A stretch of DNA of 64,000 nucleotides from Emydura subglobosa (lineage: Eukaryota > Chordata > Testudines > Chelidae). Below the pieces are notes generated by a model, which was not told the origin of the DNA, did not search any database, and saw nothing but the letters and a program-made list of their open reading frames with translations. Location: assembly GCA_007922225.1 (NCBI GenBank), contig ML679962.1, forward strand, positions 35,641,262 through 35,705,261, given 5' to 3'. Below, in pieces: positions 11,401 through 25,400 of this stretch. Each line of letters starts with the position of its first letter. Within the stretch, counting starts at the first letter, position 1. The translations under genes were made by a program, and so were the position numbers.

Positions 11401-14400
11401 GAATCCGAGGGGTCCTCTCCTGGCGACCACTGTGGTGCCGATCTTGTCTCCACCTCTCTACTGTGCTAGGAGATGCGGTGTCTCATTTTGGGGGAGTGGT
11501 ACCAGGACTCTGCCAATCGGTGCTGAGCATTTGGGGATCGACCAGAAGCGGCGCTCTGGAGATCGACAACAGATCTGTGTCGACACTCTGACGACCCACA
11601 TCAGGACTCCAAGGACCGGTAGCAGAGGTCTGGCAATCAGTATTGGGGCATCCAGCTGTCGATGGCTGGTCTCTGGGGACCAGTCACGGGGTTCTGGAGA
11701 CTGCTGCCAGAGCGCTGGTGACCGACAAGGGGCCGGGGCGTGGATCTCTGAGGGTGCTCCATCGTGGGTTTTCCTAAGGACACACACTTGCCAATTGCAC
11801 CAGCACAGGATCCTGATGCAGAGGTCTCTCCTCTCAAGGCGCAGACGCCTCAGGAAATGCGAGCAAGTCCTTGGCTGCTTGAAAAGCTTCAGGTGTGGAT
11901 CACACCGTGAGGTCCCAGGTACCCCTATGCTCCCAGGAGTCGGAGGCAAGTCCCAGACAGGACTAGGAGCTCTAATGGGTGAGGCCGTAGCTGACCTGAC
12001 GTCCAGGGAAGACGAGCGGCACAGCACTGTCTCAGCTCATCCCCCCGCTCCCTTTTTGTCCTTCTTCGGGGCTGGGCAGTGCCCTCTTCCAGTGTGCAGC
12101 GTCTTGTGCCACTTCTTTGGCACTGGGGATGGTAACCGGTGCTGGGGTGAACTCTGTGCCAGCGGAGCGTTTTGAGTCAACACCGATGTGCTGGGCATGG
12201 AGTCCAGGAAGCCAGACCTGGAGTCCAGTCTAAGGGCAGACTCCATCAGGAGCACTCTTAACCTAATGTCCCGGTCCTCTTCAGAGCGCGGTCTGAAGTT
12301 TCTGCAGATCCTGCACTATCCTGGACATGAGTCTCAACCAGGCACTTTAAACTTTAAGCAGCTTTTGTGAGGATTATTTATGGGCATGGGCTTCTTACAT
12401 GAAGCACATGGTTTGAAGCCTGGGAACTTGGCTATGCCACGTCCCTGGGTCCTCCATGGGACTAAACTACAACTATTCTAACTAACTAACTAACTAGCTT
12501 GTCTAAAAGAGCTATATACACTAAAGCTACCAAAGAAACCACTGGCAGAATGCTTGCCGAAGCAAGGACGTTCCAGCTCCACCACGGGCGGTAAGAAGGA
12601 ACAGAGTGGGAGGAGGGGCAGCAGTGCCCTTTATACTGGTATGCATGCCACTGCAGAGGGCGCTAGAGCCGGTCCTATGGATACCACTGAGGAAAATGGC
12701 TCCAGCACCAGTGCATGTGGCGTACACACATGTACATGGAAAGGACATGAGCAAGCACTTGAAGAAGAACTTAAGCTGCCAAACCATCTTTACAAAAGCC
12801 TGAGATGGTGTTAATAAATCAGTGGACATGCAGAACTTCACAACTGACACGATACTGCACATCAAAGCCATTCAGAACTCCAGAGTGACCACAAGATTAG
12901 AACTCAGACCTTCCTCCCACAAAGTCACAGGTTCCTACCACTTAAGCAAAAGGTGAGTGTTAGGAGTAGAGAGTCTGTGGCACTGCAAAGCAGTTCTAAT
13001 TCCATCCAGTAGATGTACCGCTGCTATGCAGACGTATATCTATATTCTAGCTGGCTCTCCTTGCAGGAGGGGAAAAAAAGATCAGTGTACTGTAAAACCT
13101 TTCCAGACTATTAGATCCCTTTCAAGAGTCTGATTTGTCTTGTATACCCCAAGTTTCACTTCACTTAAAACTACCTGCTTACAAAATCAGACATAAAAAT
13201 ACAAAATGTGCCACAGCACACTATTACTGAAAAATGGCTTACTTTCTCATTTTATCATATAATTATAAAATAAATCAATTGGAATATAAAAACTGTTCAT
13301 ACATTTCAGTGTACAGTATATAGAGCAGTATAACAAGTCACTGTATGTATGAAATTTTAGTGTGTACCAACTTCGCTAGTGCTTTTTATGTAGCCTATTG
13401 TAAAACTAGGCAAATATCTAGATGAGTTGATGTACCCACTGGAAGACCTCTGCATTCCCCCAGGGGTATGTGTACCCCTGGTTAAGAATGACTGCTGTAA
13501 AATACATTCAGGAGACCTAACAGTGGGAAAATTAGTCATCTTTCAAACTGCACTTTCTTTTTAAACAGATGGTGACATTGTTCATTAAAATACCATACTG
13601 GGAAAGCCAAATATAAAACAAAGCTTGAATCAGAAGTTATTTGAGAAATGTCTATAATTTTAAGATTTCAGATGTGTGCACGCATGTGTACGTACACACA
13701 ATATGCACTGAACACAAATACTATACAAGATGTTTGCATGTGGCTTAGTGTGTGACAAGAACTAGAGTTTTAAAAAATAAAATCTGTACTTATATCTATT
13801 TTTAGTTTATGAAGATTGATAGAACATAACACATGAACTAGGAGTCCCCAAGGAAATATACAGGAGCAGGTTTAAAACCAACAAACAAAAGGAAGCACAC
13901 TTCTTCACACAACGCACAGTCGACCTGTGGGACTTGTTGCCAGATGGTGTTGTGAAGGCCAAAACTATAACGGGATTCAAAAAAGAAGTAGATAAGTTCA
14001 TGGAGGATAGGTCAGGATGGTCAGCGATGCAACCCCATGCTCCGAGTGTCCCTGGCTTCGGTTTGTCAGAAGCCCGGAGTGGATGACAGGTGACGGATCA
14101 CTCCATGATTGCCTGTTCTGTTCATTCCCTCTGAAGCACCTGGCATTGGCCACTGTCGGAAGGCAGGATACTGGGCTAGATGGACCACTGGTGTGACCCT
14201 GTATGGCCGTTCTTATGTTCTTATTAAAAAACCTGATCATTTTACTATGCCCAGTTCAAAGCAACCTCCTCATTTTACTCATATTCCACCCCCCCCAGCT
14301 ATTTAAAAATATCCACAAAGCAGCGAAGCGTTTGATACAATCTGAAGAAAAAAAAAATATTTGTTACCTGTCCATAATTGTCTATTCCAGATACTAATCT

Positions 14401-14680
14401 ATTGAGATTTAACAAGTCAAATGAGGATCTGAGAGCCTGCCCAAGGGTAGTCAATCCTGAAGCTTGCAGGTTTTTCAGTTCATTCATGAATGTTGCATGA
14501 TTTTCCTTCCATCCAGCCTGTTATGTAGTAATATAAAAAGAGACAAAGAACAGTTCATTGGTCATTTTAGTAGTGACCTGGCAAACATCAATTGCAGGGT
14601 CTAATTATCACCCTTCCTCTCCAAGGCAGATTACATTTCTCATCAGCAGGTAGATGCTGATCTGCTTATATGATACACAC

Positions 14681-14713
<33 letters not shown>

Positions 14714-17700
14714 CTCAGAGGTGCCACTCAAATATCTTCCCGCACAACTGCAATGTGTAAAGAATACGGAGTACCAAGTGGAAGACTGACAAGCTACACA
14801 CAGTATTACGTTTTTGAAACAATGGTTGTGTCTATTTAACTTTTTATGAAAGATGCAGCAGAGCAGAAGTGACAAATGGAACTATTTGGGTACTTCCTTC
14901 AGAATGAGAACATTTGATTTAAAAAGTGTGTCAAATGAACGGGACTTAGAAATCAGACGTGGATACCTACGGTGTGGGGGTGAATGAAGGAACTGCTCTT
15001 GTGGTGCCCTGCAAAGCATGCAATGCATATTAGCTCAAGGACTGAGCCTACGCAGTGTCGCCACAACCTTGCTCCCAGCTCAGGCCTCACCACTACCCCA
15101 AGAACCAGAAAGGTATTAGACAGCTATATACTATTGATTTAAAAACCAAATAATCAGCCAACTTGAGAGGTTTCAAAAATGCAACTCACTATATTCCTCA
15201 CTTCTCTTTTACTTCCTTTTTCCCTTCTTGGCTTCACTGTTTATGGTTCACAAAGATCATAGAATCACAGAGTTGGAAGGGACCTCAGGAGGTCATCTAG
15301 TCCAACCCCCTGCTCAGAGCAGGACTAATCTCAGCTAAATAATCCCAGCCAGGGCTTTGTCAAGTCACAGCTTAAAAACCTCTAATGATGGGGATTTCAC
15401 CACCTCCCTAGGTAACCCATTCCAGTGCTTCACCACCCTCCTAGTGAAAAACTTTTTCCTAATGTCCAACCTAGACCTCCCCCCCTGCAACTTGAGACTG
15501 TTGCTCCTTGTTTGGTCATCTGCCACCACTGAGAACAGCCTAGCTCCATCCTCCCTGGAACCCCCTTTCAGGTAATTAAAGGCTGCTATCAAATCCCCCC
15601 TCATTCTTCTCTTCTGTAGACTGAACAAGCCTAGTTCCTTCAGCCTCTCCTCATAAGTCTTGTGCTCCAACCCCTAATCATTTTTGTTGCCCTCCACTGG
15701 ACTTTCTCTAACTTCTCCACATCCTTGTTGTAGTGGGGGGCCCAAAACTGGACACCATACTCCAAATGCGGCCTCACCAATGCCGAATAGAGGGGAATGA
15801 TCACTTCCTGTGATCTGCTGGCAATGCTCCTACAAATACAGCCCAATATGCTATTAGCCTTCTTGGCAACCAGGGCACACTGCTGACTCATATCCAGCTT
15901 CTTATCCTCTGTTACCCCCAGGTCCTTTTCTGCAGAACTGCTGCCTAGCTCGTCGGTCCCCAGTCTGTAGCTGTACATGGGATTCTTCCGTCCTAGGTGC
16001 AGGACTCTGCACTTGTCCTTGTTGAACCTCATTAGATTTCTTTTGGCCCAATCCTCCAGTTTGTTTAGGTCACTCTGTATCCTATCCCTACCTTCCAGGG
16101 TATCTACCACTCCCCCCAGCTTAGTGCCATCCACAAACTTGCTGAGGGTGCAATCTACCCCATCCTCCAGATCACTGATGAAGATGTTGAACAAAACCAG
16201 CCCCAAGACCGACCCCTGGGGCACTCCGCTTGTGACCGGCTGCCAACTAGACATGGAGCCATTGATCACTACTCGTTGAGCCCTATGCTCTAGCCAGTTC
16301 TCTATCCATTTTATAGTCCATTCATCCAACTCATACTTCCTTAACTTGCTGATAAGAATACTGTGAGAGACCATATCAAAAGCTTTGCTAAAGTCAAGGT
16401 ATATCACGTCCACCGCTTTCCCCACATCCACAGAGCCAGTCACCTCTTCATAGAAGGCAATCAGGTTGGTCAGGCATGACTTTCCCTTGGTGAATCCGTG
16501 TTGACTGTTCCTGATCACCTTCCTCTCTTCCAAGTGCCTTAAAATGGATTCCTTGAGGACCTGCTCCATGATTTTTCCATGCCTCTTTTATGAAGCTTTC
16601 CTCTACTCTCTTCCTTCACACCCACATTATATATTCTAAAAAACACACTTTTCTTCTACTCTGGTTTCTCTAACTCCTACCCTGTAATTTCTAACTCTAC
16701 TTTCTTCTGCCCAGTCTTCCTTGCTGATAGAAAATGGCTCAGAATCCTTACCAGGTTCTTGTGCTGAAGAACCCTTCCTTATCTCTAGGGGGCAGATAGA
16801 CACTTGCTAGTTGAAGACTGATAGTTGTACGCTTCTGATCCCTCCCCCACTGCTGGAAGGGACATTCTGCCTTGTCCTCTGCACCCCAGAGACTCCTGAC
16901 TACTGCAACAGGGAGTAGAGAACATCTCTCCAATATTTATGCTTTACTCCCTCAGCTATCTGGCTGAAGCAAGGAGGTAGGTGTGTGCATGTGCAAGAGT
17001 TATTCCACCGCTGACCCCAAGCCTCAGTTTTGAGTCCTCTACACTGAATAGCTCCAATCCCTACTGCTGCTCAGAACTTACCTGAGGTTAACTTGAACAT
17101 CATGCATTGTAGAACAGCTAAATGCAAGGCCATACATTTTAGGAACCAAGAATCTAGGTCACACTTATAAAGATGGCAAACAAATTGGAAAGCAACCACT
17201 CAAAAGGACTTAGGGGACATGGTGGACAGCCAACCGAACATAAGATCCCCGTGTGATGCAGTAGCTAAGAGAGCAAATGTGATCCTTGGCTACAAAAAGT
17301 AACAACTAGCTCTTTTCATCAGCAGATCTCAAAGCACTTAAAAAGGTCATTATCATTATCCCCATTTTACAGACCCATAAGCAGGGGAACAGACTAAAAA
17401 TAGCAGGGTGTTATTACCACTGCATATGGCATGAGACCATTACTGGAATACCGTGTCTAAGACTGACACAAATTGGGAAGGATTCAGAAAACAGCTACAC
17501 CTTACTATGAGAGAGTAAAGAAGCTCAATTTAGTTTATCTAAGAGTGTTAGGGGGCAACTCTATCACGATGTATATATGGGGAGAAGATCTGATAGAGAG
17601 CTCTTTAATCTCATCAAAGGCAAAAAAATATCCAGTGGGTGGAAACTAAAGGGTACAAAAATTCAGACTAGAAATAAATGTGCAAATTTTTAACAGTGAG

Positions 17701-20700
17701 AGTAACTGATTTGCCTCAGGATGTGGTGGGTACTCAATCTTTATAGCCAATTTGGATTTCTTTCTAAGATACACTCTAGCTTAACCAGAAGTTATGGGTT
17801 TAATTCAAGGGTTACTATGGATTTCTGTGACCTGTGTTATGCAGGAGGTCAGACTAAATGATCATAATGATTCCTCCCTGACTTTACAATTTTTGCAACT
17901 GAAGAGTTCTTTAGTTTTTATTGTGCTGCAGCATGGCAGAGCTCAGAGCAGTATCAGAGCACTAGTACCGGCTGCAGGTTTCAGAAACCAGCATTACTCC
18001 AGCTGGCTTTCCAAATCATAGTGTATCTTTATAACCATAAAGGCTAGAAACCTAGTTCAAATAACTCTTCAAGTCCTGATCTCAAGAGTGATAGAGAGTG
18101 TATATGCTCATGGAAGGGAGTCTAGTCAATGTTTTTTAATAAGTAAGGTCACCTGCAGATTTAGGGGATTTGAATGACTCACATCTCCAGTTATTTTTCA
18201 AGTGTTCTAGAATAGGTGTAAATTGTAGTCATTTATTGTGAGGCTCTGGTTTGATAACTTTGAATATATGGGGAGGGTGTGCTAAGAGACAGACTGCAAA
18301 TCAGGGGACACAGCCACTTAAAATAAAACAAGCAAAATATGGAGCACTCAGATGGAAGTCAAATAACTTGTCTAAACTCACAGAAGTCAGTGCAGGAGAA
18401 GGAAATTAGAGGAATGGTCTGAGCGCACAGAAATGTGAACCATTCTTCCAGCTTCTAAAGAAAAAGTTGTCTCAATAAAAAGAAAAACTTGCATTCATCA
18501 TCAGCATGCAAGAGTTTCAGTCCCTTCTGACTTCACTTCCTTCTTGGTGCTTGTATAATATCACAGCAGTTTTTCAGCTGACAGCACTGGGCATAATTAG
18601 TTGAATGACCAGCATTTCAACAGTTCACAAGGCATTTATGAAGGTCTATAGGAAACTTGAAGAAACAGTCTTGTAATATCGCACAGGATCTCTCTGCCCT
18701 CCTGCATTCCAAGATCTGCCCCACAGATATTTCAAGATAGTTTAATAACCAGTTAGAAGAAACCCCAACTTTCAAAATCCCTCATTTTGTTGCTTGTAAA
18801 CAAACTATTTGTCCAATAGTTTTTTCACCCTGAATGTTGGCAATGAGTTTTTTTGGGTCAACTCCAGTTCTTCTGACTTAACTGAACAATTACAAAGGAC
18901 CTCTGAATCCTCCTAACTCTTCAGTACAACTGCTAAATGTCATTTGATATGAATGCCTGCCAAAGGAGCTAAATGTCTTGGTAGTAAACCAGGTCCCAGC
19001 TCAAGAAGGGTTTTCAGGAGAATGGTGCAATACATGGAAGGAGGCCTGATGACCTTTATCATACAGATTGGGAAAGTGACATAATACACACTTATGGAAG
19101 CATAATTCTTTTAATGTCAACTTTCAAATGAAATCTGATGACAAGCATCCCCAAATCCACTGAACTGAATGGTAACCACCTTGTTTTACAGTCCCTGTTT
19201 ATTGCTGGGAGTTCAGCAGTTTTCTGTTCCTGAGAACAATACTATGGCTTAACAGACATTCTTCATCTTAGGGTGTATCTTAGATTACATTTCTAGCAAT
19301 GGCTTGGTCAGTTGAAGGAAGGTGCGTATAATACATCTGACAATTTTCTGATTGTAATGCTGAATAGCACAATACAGTGCTCCACAGCTGTTTCAACAAG
19401 TTACAGAGGTCATGATTTTCATGTTTTTATTTAAAAAAAAGGCATTTTTAGAGAGAAATTTAGAGGCATTTATAGAGAAATTGGTGTATGTAGATAGGGT
19501 AAGAGAGATAATAAGCAATTAGAATAGTTTCACTGAGAACCTTCACAGCTGCCACTTGAAACCAGGGCTTCATAAGAATGACACATTACCACTTCTTAGT
19601 AACATAACTTAGCAAATCCAGGTGAGAAACAATTGATCTCCATTATTTGTCTTCCACACAGCCTTCTTTTCTTTGCTGTTTTATCCCTTATACTCACACA
19701 GGAGATATGATCTTGAGTGGACACCTGGATTTCCTCCAGTTTATAAACTGCATGTCTTGTATATTTCTCTTTTGTAATGAGTGATTCTGTAGGACTATTC
19801 CCTGTGAGTGAAGGTGGGAGGGAATACAGAATTCCCCTAACTCTACCTTGTTTAAACAAATGCCAGTGGAAGTGAAAGTAATGTTTTCTGTCAATTAGTG
19901 CAAGGCGTGCTTGAAGGACATTAAAAAAAAATTAAAGTGAATAGTACAAAAATCACTTCTGTAATATGGTTCTCTTGGTGATTTTGACCTAGGAACGCAA
20001 TACTGAAGAATGATGATGATATTCAGGGTCTTCCAGGAGTTGAAAGTCGACCTAGGATTGAGCTTTTCTGTATTCTCCCTCTTCCTCAATCCACAGTTAA
20101 AAGAATCTTGCAGAATTATTCAGAGTAATCACCTCTGGGCTCTTGTGGCAGCAGCAGCCTTTCAAAACTGTTAGGATTATAAATGGCTTCCTTGGAATAT
20201 GCTACTGTGAGGGAAAAGAGTTGCACCTGTGCTAAGTTATTTTCATCTGCTAGTAGGAACAATATAGATTGAAAAGGAGCTGGAGATGCAATCACAAAAA
20301 CAAGGAGACACTGAGAGGTTATGTATGCAAACGAACAAGAATAAAGTCAAAGCCATACTGCAGTTATATTTTGGATTCCTTATAAATTCCAGTTGTGAGA
20401 CTTCCATTTTTTCAGCTCTTCAAATACCGAATTCCTACTGCATCATTTTTATGCACAGAATTTGTTAACATTAGTTTATTTGCCCAGATGTAGTCTACTC
20501 AAAGTGTCAATTTGCCATTCCTTGAGAATTTAGAAGAAAAACTGAACAGAGTTCAATTTTAATGGGATGACCTTCAGTGAATATGAAGGTCTAATGAGGT
20601 ACTTGTAATACTTGCTCTTAAGGGACTCTCACAAATGCCCAGAAGTCATGACTGGGCAAAGGGGAGATCAATCAGCCTTCTGTGGAGATAATTAGAACTT

Positions 20701-22412
20701 TCAAACAACATCTTTAGAATCCTGAAGTTTGTCTTGTGCAATACAATTCTTCAACTAAGTACATCTGGAGGCACTGCACAACTAAGCAGTCTCCTTCCAG
20801 ACAAAAGCTGGAAAGACACGCCAAGGGAAGAGAGAGGGTCTTTTTGATCCTACCAGCTAAGTGAACAGAAATAAAGTAGCAGAACTAAGCAGTACAGGAA
20901 ATATAAGAAATTAAATAGTCCGTTGAGTTTAAATAAATAGTTTTAAAAGATAGGAAAATTATGATAACTGGTGTAGGATTCAGTTGAGACGTTTGGGTGA
21001 TCTTCAAAACAAATGTGTAACCAAAAAAAAAAAAAAAAAAAGTTTTCCAAACTGTTCACTTTAAGTTTGGACAAAAAGCACCATCCTCATGAGAGAGTAT
21101 CAAAATACAAGAGAATACTAAGCAGACAGAAAGAGCTTGAATTTTAGATATGCACAGAGCAGGATGGAGCAATTTAAAATCAAGGTGATTTAAATCAGAT
21201 GGAAAACCTTGGTTTAAATAATTGATTTGAATCAATTTTTCTCACCATTTGTACATTTGTTATTTTCTAATGATAGGTGCACTTTCATTGGTTGATAACC
21301 ATTAAAACATGTTTATTTACAACTAAATAGAGCCTTTACACTAGATTTGGTACATCTTTTTGCTACCAAGCAGGGTACACTGTACCTATATACATTTATT
21401 TAAACAATTATATAACTTAGTATTTTCAGATTCTTGTTAATTATACTTTTTAGTATGCTAGAAAATGGTGAATGACATGCTTTTTTTTTTTTTTTTTTTT
21501 TTAAAAAACACTAGATCAACAACTTTTTGCTCATGATTTGTGCCAAGCTGCAAACTGGAATTTAAATACATTAAACAGCAAATAAATTTATTTGTATTGA
21601 ACAAAACAACCTTAAATGTTCAGCTATGTCTCTTTTCATACCCCTGAGCAAAGAAGAAGTAGGGTAACTTAAGTTTTAGATCTAGACTAGCCCAAAGATA
21701 TGGGGCTTTCAAAATATAAGGTAGGAATTTAAGTAACATTACCTGAGAAAGCACAAATGGCATGATAAAAACTACACTGTATATTCTACCTTCCACTGAA
21801 TTGCTTAGATGATCCAGTCCTGCTCTCTCACTTTACAGAGTATTTCTAAAATCAGTTATTTGACACTACACAAAGACTTCCCCCAAGTTCAAAGGCAATT
21901 TAATTTTGGGACGGCAAACATCCTGTCACCTTTCTTACTCTGCCTGCGTGCTTCAGACAGGCCAGTGATTGGAACACCCAACAGTCAAGGAGAAATGCAC
22001 TCACGCAGTTGGCGTGCTAATGGTGAGCAAGTAATATTTTGAGCCCTAAATACTGCAGCCTAAATCCAACCACCATTCCTTAGAACAAAATAGTTTAGAT
22101 AGCAATCTAGTGTTTCTTTGACTTTCAAAAGCAGCAAGTGACACGAGCTCCTTTTCAGTTTAAGCACATTTAAGTTTTTAAGTTACAGACATGGCCAAAG
22201 AGAAATGACCATGAATTTCCCAAGAATAGTGGCAGGCTTGTAGTGATCTTCATTACTAGACCAGTCTAGAGAGGTGCTTCTCCAGGACATGTGCTTCATA
22301 CTCCTCTGACAGTAGATACCATCAGAAAACACTGCACTGTTCAAATTTTAATGCATCAGAAGTGTAGTATGTTCACAGATTGAAAGAATTTGCTCTAAGC
22401 TCCACAAAGTAT

Positions 22413-22469
<57 letters not shown>

Positions 22470-25400
22470 NNNNNNNNNNCAGAAGAGTCATTTGTTCTAA
22501 AAATTGCCTTAGAGAAAGAGAAGATAATCAAATTGTTTGCCTATACTACTTACTTATGGAAATTATTTTAGTTTTAATATTCTACTTTTCACTACTCCTG
22601 AGGTATTGGCGTTTTTTTTAGACACTCAATTTGGACAGTGAAATTAAATTAGTCAGTTTCAGCTTTGGATTCCCATCCAATAGCACAATGTTACTGTCTT
22701 TAATTCCAACATAGATGGGGATTTAAATAAAAATCTGTTAATACTAAGAGAAATGTTTTTAATGAAATAATTGAAAGTAGCACTGTAAGAGTACAAAAAT
22801 TAAGAATTTAAGAGCTCTTCTCCCCTGTTCCAAAAACGGACAAGAGAAGCATAAACTACTCCAATGTCTTTAGAAAGCCCCTCAGCACATTGAAAATGTT
22901 CTCAAATTGCATGGGTTGGAATAGCAGAGAGGCAGCCTCTCAGCTCCACACAGGAGGGATCATACCGAAGAGGAAGTCCCAGACACCTGTCCTTCCCTTC
23001 CTCTCAGCAGCAGCTCCCTTCATTTCCAACCTCCCCCCATACCATCCTTATATTCTTTGATTCACATGATACAAAACCCAAGAACTTAGCTTGAATTTTT
23101 CCACTGCAGAAAAATTCTACCTCACCACCCCTCCTTCCTCCAGAAATGGAGATGGAAACTCTTCACATAATTTCAATTTTTAAAATAGTGGACTGTCTGT
23201 GGAAAGACTGATTCAGTTTCCTATCTACAAAGTTATGCTTATAAATAAGAAAAAGTCCAGCCGCGCTTTCCTTTTTCAAGACACTCTTTCTTGAATAGGT
23301 GAAGAAAACAAGATCAAAAGCAGTGCGTAACATTGGCGTGCATAAATATTGGTTACTGGGATTACTGGTTACTGTTAATAAGATCTCTCAGTGCTGATTA
23401 CTTTTCTTAATTCTGTTTTATTGTATGTTTTTCATGACATTTCAAAATTCACACAACATACAACCAGCTCAGGCTACTGCAGTCACCTAAACCCTGCTCT
23501 TGTGTGTAAACACAGCAGTACACATGGTCCTTTTCAGAGAGATCTATGGCATGAGCTGGAGGTACAAAACACATAAAATATTAATTTCCATTAGGAGAAG
23601 TTAAACATGTTGATCCATTTGTCAAAGCCACCTCCTATGCAATACTGAAATACAAGCTGTATTAACCAAATCCTAATGATTGCTTCACAACTTGTTTTTC
23701 TAATTCATTTAAACATTTGTTTCTCCCTTCATTAAAGTTAATCCTCAAATGTATTGACACCCTTAAATCTGCTAGTAAGAAGCGTCTGATGTTCAGATCA
23801 AACTGTTAAATGCAAGTTTGAATCACAGCTTAATACAAACTGCAGGCATTCATAGAGTAGAACTATACTGTCTGCACCACGGAAAGCAGAACAAAGATAC
23901 CATATGACTACCCAGTGTTTTTAATGTTTTAATATATACACACACACACCTATAATTATAATACATACATACATGCATGTGTGTATAAAAACATTATATT
24001 CAAATGGAGCTCTGAGGCAAAGTAAAATAATCAATACCTTCAAAGAGCAAACTGCCAGCGAGACAGGTCTTGTTACCTGCTGTATCTGCATTTTTAAAAA
24101 TCACTGCTCTCCAGGGTTTAATCTGCAATATTTTAGACATTTAGATGCCTACAATCGAAAGCACCACTTTTTTTGCTGCAACAAACAACATCAAGGCCAT
24201 CACACATGCTTAAATAAATGACAAAAAGGAACATAAACAGAAAGTGGTCATCATAACCACCGTTTCCAAATATATCAGTATTTAAACAAGGAATACAAAA
24301 CTGTCCAGAATTTGTTCCACTCAGTAAACAAGTGGTACCATCAGTACGGTTTTCAAGTAGCATGAGATTTTACAGTATCTACGTTAATTCTGTATTTAAA
24401 CCAGCTATGTATTTCATGTAGTAACTTAATGTAGATGGATCACATGGACACAGTTCATATTACTTGCAGCTTTACTAGACTGAAGATACCAAAAGTGCAT
24501 ACAAAAATAGATGTGTAGAGACTTATATCATCCTGGTATATACGAAAAGGCTATGCACTTCATTCCTGTACTGCAGCCTTTAGTTTAGAAATAGCAGGTA
24601 CTTCTGTATTATAAACTCTGATAAGGAAAGCACACTCCCAACAATGCAAACATTCACTGACCAAAAACTTTAATGCAAAGTTAACATTGACCGGAAGTGC
24701 CTTGTACATTTCCATAATGTCAAGTACATCAATTTTTTGGGCAGTGAATTTCCTTTTTATTTTTTTAAATTTTTTGAGGAAGAGATGGCAGTGATGGTTA
24801 CAGGATTGAGAGGCACCAGAAAGCTTCATGGGATCACCTCATTGCCACTCAGGTAACAACTCTGCCCTCCCTCCTGGCTCCCCCATTCATCCAGAAGGAC
24901 TGGAGAGATGAAGAAAGCTAGGTGGTAACTGATGAGCTGCAAAGAGCATATCTACCAGCTGGAGGCATTAAGGGGAAATGGAGGAGAGTCCTATACTCCA
25001 CTTCAGGGCATGGTAGGGGGAAGGTACTCTCCACAACCCTCTATAGCAGTGTTTCTCAACTGGTGTTCCGCAGGAACACTGTTAGGGTTCCGCGAGCAGC
25101 TGTTCTCCGCGCCGCCGAAAAAGGGAAGATGTCCCAGATTTTTCGGCAGGGGGTATGGAGTGTAAGTGTAATTTAATTGAGAACCACTGACCTAGTTGTT
25201 TGTATATAATTTGCTTATTTCGACTTTTTTTTGGCCCCATATGTAAAAATACTGTTAAGAGTTTGGGGGGTTCCACAATTATTTATCGAGTTCAAAAGGG
25301 TTCCATGGCCAAATTGAATTGAGAAACACTGCTCTATAGCATAAGAGGATTGCAGATGTGTGAACTGACATATTCATCTCAGTGGGTATTCTCTTCCCCT

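Larger units (their letters stand above)
8989..12775 (-). mobile_element. DIRS-like retrotransposon, degenerate and rearranged
   Basis: About 3.8 kb in INTS6L intron 3, bounded by long inverted terminal repeats (9008-9168 and 12614-12771), as in DIRS elements. Minus-strand coding remnants run from the right: gag-type sequence with a LAP2alpha-related domain, then the start of reverse transcriptase near 9777-9968. A further reverse transcriptase piece (9294-9485) is on the plus strand, so the left part is inverted. Frameshifts and stops make it non-functional. No tyrosine recombinase was recognised; the element looks internally deleted. LAP2alpha's C-terminal domain is known to derive from a DIRS-type gag. 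Confidence 0.8.

Noticed and set aside
11432..12175. 247-codon plus-strand open frame
   Set aside because: It is the antisense of the DIRS-like gag region, whose recognisable motifs are on the minus strand.
22380..22571. Coding frame across the CA repeat and gap
   Set aside because: The frame is a translation of the microsatellite (repeated HT) and crosses unknown bases.
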